Source: a bacterium (lineage in GTDB: Bacteria; BMS3Abin14). Taken from it: a DNA stretch of 7,589 nt. Each line of letters begins with the position of its first letter. Within the stretch, counting starts at the first letter, position 1. Made by a program: the position numbers and the translations under genes. The notes beneath the pieces are model-generated. The model saw only the letters and a list, made by a program, of their open reading frames with translations, was not told the DNA's origin and did no database searches. The stretch covers positions 1-7,589 of the forward strand of contig JALHUC010000112.1 in NCBI GenBank assembly GCA_022865845.1. The letters run 5' to 3'. Shown piece by piece: positions 1 through 4,795 of this stretch.

Positions 1-654
1 AAAGAATTCAAGCTTCTCCATCCAGGGATCACAATTCTGGTCCATGGTTGTGGCCGGGATGCTCTGTAATGATATTTCGACGCTGCCCCCTCCAGTGACC
101 TCGCCCTGGGGATTCACTGTATAAACAAGGTGATCTGGAGTTACCTGCATGGCAAAGGAATAATCGGGAGGGTCGGCGAAGGAATTATAACCCTGGCTCT
201 CGCCGTGGCCTACAGGCCCATATTCTGTTGCTGTCCTCTGGACCGGAGTACCAGATATGAGCGGCCGTGACGAGGGCTGTTTCGGGGTGAAACCTGTCTG
301 CGGAGCCACCCTGACCTTTGGCTGGTATGAAGGCTGCTGCAAGGGAGTTGAAACTGTGGGACTCGAGGTGGTCGCGGGGGCTGTCCATGTGCCTGGCGCC
401 GGCGACTGTACCGTTGGCGCGGTATTGGCGGCAGGTTGTGAAACGATGGGCTGCTGTATCGGCTGGGGCTGTGTGGTGGTCGTCGCGCCGCCCCAGACGG
501 GCAGGTTACCGGCCGATGCCCATTGGCCGCCAAATAGCAAAACCACAGCTATAGTCATGAAAAACACCGATTTTGGCAGGAAAGAATTTATATCCTCCTT
601 AAAAGCACACATTTTGCTCTCCATTTTTCCCCTTTCCACACCTGTCCTCTTCAT
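1..654 (-). CDS. Exported protein with Pro/Gln/Thr-rich linker, 3' end outside window
   Basis: An open frame of 218 codons runs from an ATG at 654 to the left edge with no stop, so the C-terminus is missing. From the first ATG, residues 28-48 form the end of a signal peptide (hydrophobic core, then WASA before GNLPVW). Residues 57-140 are a low-complexity linker rich in Thr, Gln and Pro (TTTTQPQPIQQPI). A more ordered part begins near residue 160 and includes SVEISLQSIP and one cysteine (208). Residues 27-79 align without gaps to residues 6-58 of the next gene upstream, so the two are tandem paralogs with diverged C-termini. The start is uncertain. The ATG at 654 overlaps the upstream stop as ATGA; ATG at 624 has AAGGGG four bases before it; ATG at 612 has GGAG six bases before it. 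The codon matching the paralog's ATG is ATA here. Function not recognised; probably a surface or periplasmic protein with a disordered stalk. Confidence 0.8.
   Translation of the reverse strand, partial: MKRTGVERGKMESKMCAFKEDINSFLPKSVFFMTIAVVLLFGGQWASAGNLPVWGGATTTTQPQPIQQPIVSQPAANTAPTVQSPAPGTWTAPATTSSPTVSTPLQQPSYQPKVRVAPQTGFTPKQPSSRPLISGTPVQRTATEYGPVGHGESQGYNSFADPPDYSFAMQVTPDHLVYTVNPQGEVTGGGSVEISLQSIPATTMDQNCDPWMEKLEFF
418..576 (-). repeat. Paralogous coding repeat, copy in the leftmost gene
   Basis: These 53 codons align without gaps to 1233-1391. They cover the signal peptide core, the mature N-terminus (LPVWGG) and the QPQPIQQPI/SQPAANTA linker. Most differences are single bases, and the stretch around 425-475 is almost identical to 1240-1290. 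This is a tandem gene duplication limited to the N-terminal parts; the repeat is not mobile. Confidence 0.8.
594..598 (-). promoter_or_regulatory. Relic Shine-Dalgarno GGAGG without a start codon
   Basis: AAGGAGG on the minus strand lies just before the codon (589-591) that aligns with the start ATG of the neighbouring paralog. That codon is ATA here and the spacer is only two bases. The site is probably a leftover of the ancestral ribosome site and now lies inside the coding sequence. Confidence 0.5.
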
Positions 655-1406
655 GGGCAGCGGACCTTGATCAAGGTCGCCCCGCTACCATCATCGAACT
701 CTGCCATTTCGCCTGGCCTTAGCGTGATCCTGCTTTTTTTGCCCTTGGTCCAGTCGTCTGGACCCGGACTAATTTTATTAATCCCCGGAAGCCGCACTAT
801 AATTTCTACAGAATTATTGTTATTGATGTTCCGCAAAAAATTAAGGTCTTGTAAATACATAACCTGGTAATCGCCCTTTTCCAAAACGACGTAACCTTTT
901 ATGAAATAAAAATTGTCAAGCTCGGCCGCGGTCTCCTCATCCGAGGGCGCAGTTCCCATACTATCCCCGCCGCTGCCGAAAAAGTTTGCAACACTCTCAG
1001 CGGCAACGCCCCTACCTGGGGTGGCTGCACTGGAATCAGAATAAGGGTCTGGGTTCCAGATTTTGGTGAACAGAACACACTCATCCTGCGCGACACTCAT
1101 AGGCGTTTCCGCCCCACCTGTTTGTGGGCGGGACACACGCTGCTGCACAGGAGTTGAAACTGCTAAGGGCCTGGTGGTCACCGGGGATGTTCGGAGACCA
1201 GGTTGCGTCGGTTGCGACGGTTGCACCGGCTGGGCTGTGTTGGCGGCAGGTTGTGAAGCGATGGGCTGCTGTATCGGCTGGGGTTGATTGGTGGTCGTCG
1301 TTCCACCCCAGACGGGCAGACTGCCGGCCCATGTCAATTGGCCGCCCAGCAAAACACTGACAGCGACAAGAACAGCAAAAACAGATTTAGACATGGAAGC
1401 GTTCAT
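651..1406 (-). CDS. Exported protein with Pro/Gln/Thr-rich linker and C-terminal beta-type domain
   Basis: 251 residues from ATG 1406, chosen because AGGAGG lies six bases upstream and because this gives a normal signal peptide; the frame is open to an ATG 23 codons further up that has no ribosome site. Residues 1-27 are the signal peptide (MNASMSKSVF, LLGGQLTWA, cut before GSLPVWGG). Residues 36-106 are a Thr/Gln/Pro-rich, probably disordered linker containing STPVQQ. Residues 107-251 look folded and strand-rich, with VEIIVRLPG at 200-208 and the ending VRCP. The only cysteines, 110 and 250, bracket this domain and could form a disulfide after export. The stop overlaps the ATG at 654 of the next gene. 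The signal peptide resembles that of the gene at 2447-3643 and the linker that of the gene at 1-654. No catalytic motif and no named family recognised. Confidence 0.85.
   Translation of the reverse strand: MNASMSKSVFAVLVAVSVLLGGQLTWAGSLPVWGGTTTTNQPQPIQQPIASQPAANTAQPVQPSQPTQPGLRTSPVTTRPLAVSTPVQQRVSRPQTGGAETPMSVAQDECVLFTKIWNPDPYSDSSAATPGRGVAAESVANFFGSGGDSMGTAPSDEETAAELDNFYFIKGYVVLEKGDYQVMYLQDLNFLRNINNNNSVEIIVRLPGINKISPGPDDWTKGKKSRITLRPGEMAEFDDGSGATLIKVRCP
1233..1391 (-). repeat. Paralogous coding repeat, second copy
   Basis: Partner of 418-576: 53 codons of signal peptide, LPVWGG and QPQPIQQPI linker, aligned without gaps. Beyond it the two proteins keep a similar Pro/Thr composition but cannot be aligned confidently. 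Confidence 0.8.
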
Positions 1407-1448
1407 TTGTTTCCTCCTCTGGTGCCTCTGTGCAACCACTGACACCTT
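1326..1448 (-). repeat. Leader plus signal-peptide repeat (copy 1 of 2)
   Basis: The 27-codon signal peptide (1326-1406) and the 42 bases before its ATG (1407-1448) align without gaps to 3563-3685. I count 31 of 42 identical bases in the untranslated part and 18 of 27 identical residues in the signal peptide. Homology in the non-coding leader shows that DNA was duplicated, and rules out simple convergence of signal peptides. Confidence 0.75.
1413..1417 (-). promoter_or_regulatory. Shine-Dalgarno GGAGG fixing the start at 1406
   Basis: GGAGG is six bases upstream of ATG 1406, the same geometry as in most genes of this window. It decides against the longer frame, whose extra 23 residues would precede the signal peptide. 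Confidence 0.8.
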
Positions 1449-1451
1449 CCC

Positions 1452-1464
1452 GCGGCTTTGCCGC
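1452..1464 (-). other. Small GC stem-loop in the intergenic gap
   Basis: On the minus strand GCGGC-AAA-GCCGC can form a five-pair stem with a three-base loop, 15 bases after the stop of the gene at 1479-1901. No T-run follows on the minus strand, so it is not a typical terminator for these genes. It could be an RNA-processing or stability element. It falls in a stretch missing from the duplicated gap at 3644-3695, which is about 20 bases shorter. Confidence 0.3.
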
Positions 1465-1478
1465 TTTAAGACCAAAAG

Positions 1479-1901
1479 CTATTTCGGCGGCACGACGATT
1501 ATGATCTCAGTTGTTTTGTTCCCGGCAATCCCGAACCACTCCGGGAGGTTCTTGTTGGTCGCCACTGAGATCTGCTGATGGCCCGTTAAGGCGGCAAGTC
1601 CGCCGCCGGGCTCACCGTCGTAGAGGATCCAGGCTCCGTACTCTGCGTTCAGGGCCCAGTTTGGAAATTTGTCCCGGTAGAACGCCCGCACATCTTCGAC
1701 GGGTGCTGAACTGGCGAAGCGGGCACCTACCAGTTCGTCGCCCAGGCCGCCGTTGATGAATTCCGCACCCTTGTAAAGCGGTATCCCCGACTCTTCCATG
1801 ATCTTGGCGTGCTCCGCCAGCAGGTCCGCCGCCAGGGCGGTGACGGTCGACAAGATCAACACCAGGCCAATTATTAAGGATATTTGTAATGTTTTTTTCA
1901 T
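1479..1901 (-). CDS. Small exported protein of the YxGA/FYR family
   Basis: 140 residues; ATG 1901 has AGGAG six bases upstream. Signal peptide 1-24 (MKKTLQ, hydrophobic core, ALA before ADLLAE). The mature part has the family plan: GIPLYKGAEF at 39-48, then a helix VEDVRAFYRDKFPNW at 68-82, then WILYDGEPGGG at 91-101 and a closing strand TEIIIVVPPK at 131-140. It is the most diverged of the four intact family members here, with K in place of P in the YPGA motif. The segment NLPEWFG near residue 118 is absent from the two close paralogs but present in the decayed fragment at 3696-3791. The gene lies 45 bases after the paralog at 1947-2351 and 72 bases before the gene ending at 651. Exported and probably soluble (no lipobox); function not recognised. 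Confidence 0.85.
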   Translation of the reverse strand: MKKTLQISLIIGLVLILSTVTALAADLLAEHAKIMEESGIPLYKGAEFINGGLGDELVGARFASSAPVEDVRAFYRDKFPNWALNAEYGAWILYDGEPGGGLAALTGHQQISVATNKNLPEWFGIAGNKTTEIIIVVPPK

Positions 1902-1946
1902 GGCTATCTCCTTTCGCTCCTCAGTTAATCAGTTCAACACTTTGCA

Positions 1947-2351
1947 TTATTTGGGTATCCGGACGGTGATTTCGGAATCGGTGGAGCCCGGGGTCTCATC
2001 CGTGGTCCGGGTAAAGATATACGGCTTTGTTGAAAGGTCCTTGGCCTCCATGCCCCCGGGGCCCTTGTAGATGACCCTGCTCCCGTTGACGTCCATTTCA
2101 GACCAGTCGGAGAGATTTTCCTTGTACCAGGCCATGATCTTGTCAGGGGAATCCTTGGACTTGAACCACATGATGGTGGCGACCTCGTTATCCCCGGTGG
2201 TGTAACTGGCGCCCGGATACACTGGGACCCCAGCGCCCTCCAAGGCTTTTAACTGAGCCGCAGACAGATCCTCGGCGTAAGTGGCTGCTGGGCCCGAGGC
2301 CACCATCGCCACTGCCAGCAGGATTGCTGTGACCATCACCATTTTCTTCAT
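1947..2351 (-). CDS. Small exported protein of the YPGA/WYK family
   Basis: 134 residues; ATG 2351 has AGGAG six bases upstream. Signal peptide about 1-26 (MKKMVMV, alanine-rich core, ATYA before EDLSAAQ). Mature part: short helix EDLSAAQLKALEGAG, strand motif GVPVYPGASY at 41-50, strand ATIMWF, helix SPDKIMAWYKENLSDW at 68-83, hairpin RVIYKGPGG at 92-100 and final strand SEITVRIPK. No cysteine in the mature protein and no catalytic signature. The mature 108 residues differ from those of the protein at 3805-4206 at only ten positions, yet the signal peptides are not alignable. The helix-strand plan suggests a small alpha/beta ligand-binding or partner-binding domain; this is inference. Similar 'YPGA' proteins occur in deltaproteobacterial genomes as far as I recall, without a named function. 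Confidence 0.87.
   Translation of the reverse strand: MKKMVMVTAILLAVAMVASGPAATYAEDLSAAQLKALEGAGVPVYPGASYTTGDNEVATIMWFKSKDSPDKIMAWYKENLSDWSEMDVNGSRVIYKGPGGMEAKDLSTKPYIFTRTTDETPGSTDSEITVRIPK
1950..2273 (-). repeat. Near-identical mature-domain repeat, copy 1
   Basis: 324 bases (108 codons) matching 3808-4131 without gaps. By eye about nine in ten bases agree. The 3' part is closest: I count four differences in the roughly 146 bases from 1953 to 2098. The similarity stops at the signal-peptide junction. It reflects recent duplication or gene conversion of the mature-domain segment. Confidence 0.9.
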
Positions 2352-2370
2352 ATTCTTCTCCTCATTTCTA

Positions 2371-2424
2371 CGGATTCACTGCATCCTTCAGTTCGCCATC
2401 AGGCAGTAAAATAGGGCGAATCCG
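2371..2424. other. Overlapping inverted repeats in a 95-base intergenic gap
   Basis: CGGATTC at 2371-2377 is complementary to GAATCCG at 2418-2424, and TTCGCC at 2392-2397 is complementary to GGCGAA at 2415-2420. The two pairings share bases 2418-2420, so they exclude each other. This is the longest clean gap in the block, between the gene ending at 2447 and the one starting at 2351. It could be a switching RNA structure or a protein site, or chance. Confidence 0.3.
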
Positions 2425-2446
2425 CGGACAACAATTCAAGCACTCA

Positions 2447-3643
2447 TCACTGCTTGCCTACAAACTGCCAGAATTGCCGCCAATTCAGTTCCTTTCTAAG
2501 GCGGACGTTAATTATAGTTTCAGGCGGATGATCAGCAGCGCTCTTGAACTCGATCATCAACAACTGAATATTGGATTGGTGAGGTTGCTTAGAAAAATAA
2601 TCCGTTGCTGGAGCAATAATAGGCCGCGCTCCTGAATCATCTGGTCGTGAAAGTAATGTTACCTTGGATCCACTAGTGCCGCCCAGATAGCCCTGGGCCG
2701 CACGATCGGTTGGCGTCATGGCATTCAGTTCAGCTTTGAATTTATCGATCTCTGTATAAAGCGGCTTTCCCATACGGTCAAATTCCCGGTCAGCCTCGCT
2801 TTGAATCCCGGGCGATTCCTTTTTCATCTTCGCGCGCATGGCGGCAAACTGCTTTTCCATGTCCTTTGCTGCCTCGGGGTTTATAGCCTGCATCTGCCTT
2901 ATCAACTCCTCCTGCTGTGCCATGTCCATGGAACCATTTGATTTCGCTGCTTTGGCATTTCTTCCAGCCATAAAATCACTCCGGGCATCTTCTATCTTGT
3001 GTTCCATTAATTGAATCTGGGCCAGCAAATAGCGCTCCTGGCTGACCGGTTTCCACAAAGGTCTTTCATGAGCCTTGTATACTACAATGCAGTCTCTTGG
3101 CCTCCCCGACCAATAAACGGGAGCTCCACCCAGTTCACCGACATAAATTGGCTTCAGGAACATTGCTCCCATTTCATCCTTGATCTCTCCGCCACCGATC
3201 CCGTAAAACAGCGGAGACAATTTATTCACAGACAGTTTAATGCTGGCGCTGGCTGTACCTGCCTGCTTGTAGGTTGGATGGAAAATCTGGATCATCAATT
3301 CCGATCCGGCCATAGGCTCCCCCATAGATTGCCTTGCCCCTATAACCCGATGCGGTCTTGCTTCCACTCCCCGGGGTGGATTTAGCGCATCCAGCCGCAT
3401 AAAAGGCTCTGCCATTTCTGTCAATTGTTTGCGCTGCGCATCGATCAGGGCTGTATCGAGCCCTTCCTGATACAGGGTATCCGGTGACCAGGGAAGCCAT
3501 CGTCCCTGGGAATATGGAGCCATGCTGCCGCTAGCGTCGCCGCAGGCCTCTTCCATGCTCATTGCCGCTGCCAATTGGCCACCCAACAGGACAGCGGCGG
3601 CCACAAAAACACCAAAAACAGTTTTAGATATGGAAGCGTCCAT
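2447..3643 (-). CDS. Exported protein with helical Gln/Met-rich middle, SK[ST]VF-type signal peptide
   Basis: 398 residues from ATG 3643, which has AGGAG four bases upstream and matches the start of the paralogous signal peptide at 1406; an ATG four codons earlier overlaps that ribosome site. Signal peptide 1-27 (MDASISKTVF, LLGGQLAAA). The mature protein has an N-terminal part with C34, a strand-rich region about 110-190 (SELMIQIFHPTY, IYVGELGGAPVYWSGRP, C185), a charged Gln/Met-rich helical stretch about 200-275 (EELIRQMQAINPEAAKDMEK), and a C-terminal strand-rich part ending near ETIINVRLRK. Two cysteines in total. The mature part is unrelated to that of the gene at 651-1406 despite the shared leader. 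No enzyme motif or named family recognised. It lies 95 bases before the small protein gene at 1947-2351. Confidence 0.85.
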   Translation of the reverse strand: MDASISKTVFGVFVAAAVLLGGQLAAAMSMEEACGDASGSMAPYSQGRWLPWSPDTLYQEGLDTALIDAQRKQLTEMAEPFMRLDALNPPRGVEARPHRVIGARQSMGEPMAGSELMIQIFHPTYKQAGTASASIKLSVNKLSPLFYGIGGGEIKDEMGAMFLKPIYVGELGGAPVYWSGRPRDCIVVYKAHERPLWKPVSQERYLLAQIQLMEHKIEDARSDFMAGRNAKAAKSNGSMDMAQQEELIRQMQAINPEAAKDMEKQFAAMRAKMKKESPGIQSEADREFDRMGKPLYTEIDKFKAELNAMTPTDRAAQGYLGGTSGSKVTLLSRPDDSGARPIIAPATDYFSKQPHQSNIQLLMIEFKSAADHPPETIINVRLRKELNWRQFWQFVGKQ

Positions 3644-3685
3644 TATTCTCCTCATCTTGTGCCCCTATGCAGCAACTGACGTCTT
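3563..3685 (-). repeat. Leader plus signal-peptide repeat (copy 2 of 2)
   Basis: Partner of 1326-1448. It covers the 27 signal-peptide codons and 42 untranslated bases upstream. Together with the gene fragment at 3696-3791 it marks the duplicated block that also holds the end of the gene at 1479-1901. Confidence 0.75.
3648..3652 (-). promoter_or_regulatory. Shine-Dalgarno AGGAG fixing the start at 3643
   Basis: AGGAG with a four-base spacer to ATG 3643. The upstream in-frame ATG at 3655 would have this site inside its own coding sequence and has no clear site before it. Confidence 0.65.
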
Positions 3686-3695
3686 ACGGCCGAAA

Positions 3696-3791
3696 TTATT
3701 GAAGGGAAACGACCATGGTTATCTCGGCTGTCATACTTCTATCCAGGCCGAACCAGGAGGGCAGGTTGCTGTTTCCCATCAGTTGCTCATT
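3696..3791 (-). pseudogene. 3'-terminal fragment of a decayed YxGA/FYR-family gene
   Basis: A short open stretch of 31 codons before a TAA stop, closed upstream by an in-frame TGA at 3792-3794. It contains NLPSWFG, AEITMVV and its stop at exactly the same distance as in the C-terminus of the protein at 1479-1901 (NLPEWFG, TEIIIVV, stop). Over the last 23 residues 11 are identical, with no gap. The rest of the gene, including signal peptide and YxGA motif, is gone; only 13 bases separate the fragment from the stop of the gene at 3805. It occupies the place that the intact paralog holds between its two neighbours at 651-2351. The ATG at 3779 lacks a clear ribosome site, so expression of a 27-residue peptide is unlikely but not excluded. 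Confidence 0.75.
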
Positions 3792-3804
3792 TCACCTTAC
3801 TGCC

Positions 3805-4206
3805 TTACCTGGGTATCCGGACGGTGATTTCGGAATCTGTGGAGCCCGGGGTCTCATCCGTGGTCCGAGTAAAGATGTACGGCTTTGTTGAAAGGTCCTT
3901 GGCCTCCAAGCCCCCGGGGCCCTTGTAGATGACCCTGCTCCCGTTGACGTCCATTTCCGACCATCCGGAGAGCTTTTCCTTGTACCAGGCCATGATCTTG
4001 TCCGGGGAATCCTTGGACTTAAACCACATGATCGTAGCGACATCGTTATCCCCGGTGGTGTAACTGGCGCCCGGATACACCTGGACTCCGACACTTTCCA
4101 GGGCTTTTACCTGCTCTGCCGAGAGATCCTCCGCAAGGGCGGTCGTGGCCAGTGCAAGGACAAGTACCAGCAATAGAGCCATCAAAACGCCTGTCGATCT
4201 TTTCAT
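3805..4206 (-). CDS. Small exported protein of the YPGA/WYK family, near-identical paralog
   Basis: 133 residues from ATG 4206, chosen for GGAGG six bases upstream and a compact signal peptide; the frame extends 20 codons further up through charged residues that do not fit a signal peptide. Signal peptide 1-25 (MKRSTGVLMA, leucine-rich core, ALA before EDLSAEQ). Mature part: EDLSAEQVKALESVG, GVQVYPGASY at 40-49, helix SPDKIMAWYKEKLSGW at 67-82, RVIYKGPGG at 91-99, final strand SEITVRIPR. The mature part shares 98 of 108 residues with the protein at 1947-2351, whereas the signal peptides differ throughout. It is 70 bases downstream of the Cys-containing relative at 4277-4756 and is followed by the pseudogene fragment. 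Function not recognised. Confidence 0.87.
   Translation of the reverse strand: MKRSTGVLMALLLVLVLALATTALAEDLSAEQVKALESVGVQVYPGASYTTGDNDVATIMWFKSKDSPDKIMAWYKEKLSGWSEMDVNGSRVIYKGPGGLEAKDLSTKPYIFTRTTDETPGSTDSEITVRIPR
3808..4131 (-). repeat. Near-identical mature-domain repeat, copy 2
   Basis: Partner of 1950-2273. The boundary lies at the first codon after the predicted signal-peptidase site (EDLSA), beyond which the two genes are not alignable upstream. Confidence 0.9.
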
Positions 4207-4212
4207 TCGTTT

Positions 4213-4217
4213 CCTCC
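4213..4217 (-). promoter_or_regulatory. Shine-Dalgarno GGAGG fixing the start at 4206
   Basis: GGAGG with a six-base spacer to ATG 4206. It supports the shorter product over the frame open to 4266. Confidence 0.8.
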
Positions 4218-4276
4218 TGATAATTTGGTTGTCGGTCCGTCTGTCTGAGGTTCGATAACGCTCCACCTCTTATTTC

Positions 4277-4756
4277 TCAGTCCGGCTGGAACCTTATGTT
4301 TATCCCGGTCTGCATGCCCGGCATGGTGCAGGGCATCGACACATCTGTCTTCGACACATCCACCACATTAGACGTCTCCGGATCGTAGTTGCCGGCCGCA
4401 CCCGGATCCTTATCCGAACAGCTGAAACTCATGCCCTTTGACCATTCATTGCAGTACCAGCCGTCCATTTTCTTCCGGTACCAGGCGGAAACCTTTTCAT
4501 ATGGATCCGTTGAAAGAAGGGCAGCCTCACTCCATCCGGACTCACCCCAACCACCTGTTTTAACGGTACAGAACTGGCTTCCGGGATAGGCAGGTATACC
4601 GGCCTTTGAAAGGTCGGGAACCTCCCGCTCGGCCGGTGAAACCATTCCCCCGAAAATGCCGTCGAGCTGGGCCAGGGGGGCCAGGGGCTCCGCCCGGGCT
4701 GTCTGGAGGGCTGCGGAAAACATCAAAACCAGGACGACCATCAAAACCCTTTTCAT
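4277..4756 (-). CDS. Small exported YPGS/WYR-family protein with four cysteines
   Basis: 159 residues; ATG 4756 has GGAGG five bases upstream. Signal peptide 1-22 (MKRVLMVVLV, ARA before EPLAPL). After a 25-residue extension not seen in its relatives come DLSKAGIPAYPGSQF at 48-62, strand EAALLS, helix DPYEKVSAWYRKKMDGW at 84-100, and a final strand GINIRFQPD. It is clearly a member of the small-protein family but carries four mature cysteines (63, 102, 113, 143), which the near-identical pair lacks; two disulfides are plausible in the periplasm. A loop of about 20 residues between FSCSDKDPG and the last strand is longer than in the others. Its position, first of the small-protein genes in transcription order and 39 bases after the 309-residue protein gene, suggests co-transcription. 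Function not recognised. Confidence 0.87.
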   Translation of the reverse strand: MKRVLMVVLVLMFSAALQTARAEPLAPLAQLDGIFGGMVSPAEREVPDLSKAGIPAYPGSQFCTVKTGGWGESGWSEAALLSTDPYEKVSAWYRKKMDGWYCNEWSKGMSFSCSDKDPGAAGNYDPETSNVVDVSKTDVSMPCTMPGMQTGINIRFQPD

Positions 4757-4795
4757 TGTCTCCTCCTGCTCCTTCTTGAAATATCTTATCCCGAC

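Noticed and set aside
257..670. Plus-strand open frames opposite the leftmost gene, and similar plus-strand frames at 667-870, 1063-1578, 3011-3385, 3522-3827, 4656-5120, 4970-5665, 5863-6414 and 6906-7427.
   Set aside because: They lie antisense to minus-strand frames with signal peptides, ribosome sites and paralogs. Their translations are rich in Arg, Pro, Cys and Trp, have no recognisable domain and lack ribosome sites.
1452..1464. GCGGC stem-loop considered as a rho-independent terminator.
   Set aside because: The stem is only five pairs and no T-run follows on the minus strand. On the plus strand only TTT follows and there is no plus-strand gene to end.
2408..2434. Promoter-like TTGTTG (2429-2434) and TATTTT (2408-2413) on the minus strand.
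   Set aside because: The spacer is only 15 bases and both boxes deviate from consensus; too weak to claim.
1..4756. Lipoprotein signal (lipobox) in the small exported proteins.
   Set aside because: None has a cysteine at the predicted cleavage site; all end in AxA-type signal peptidase I sites.
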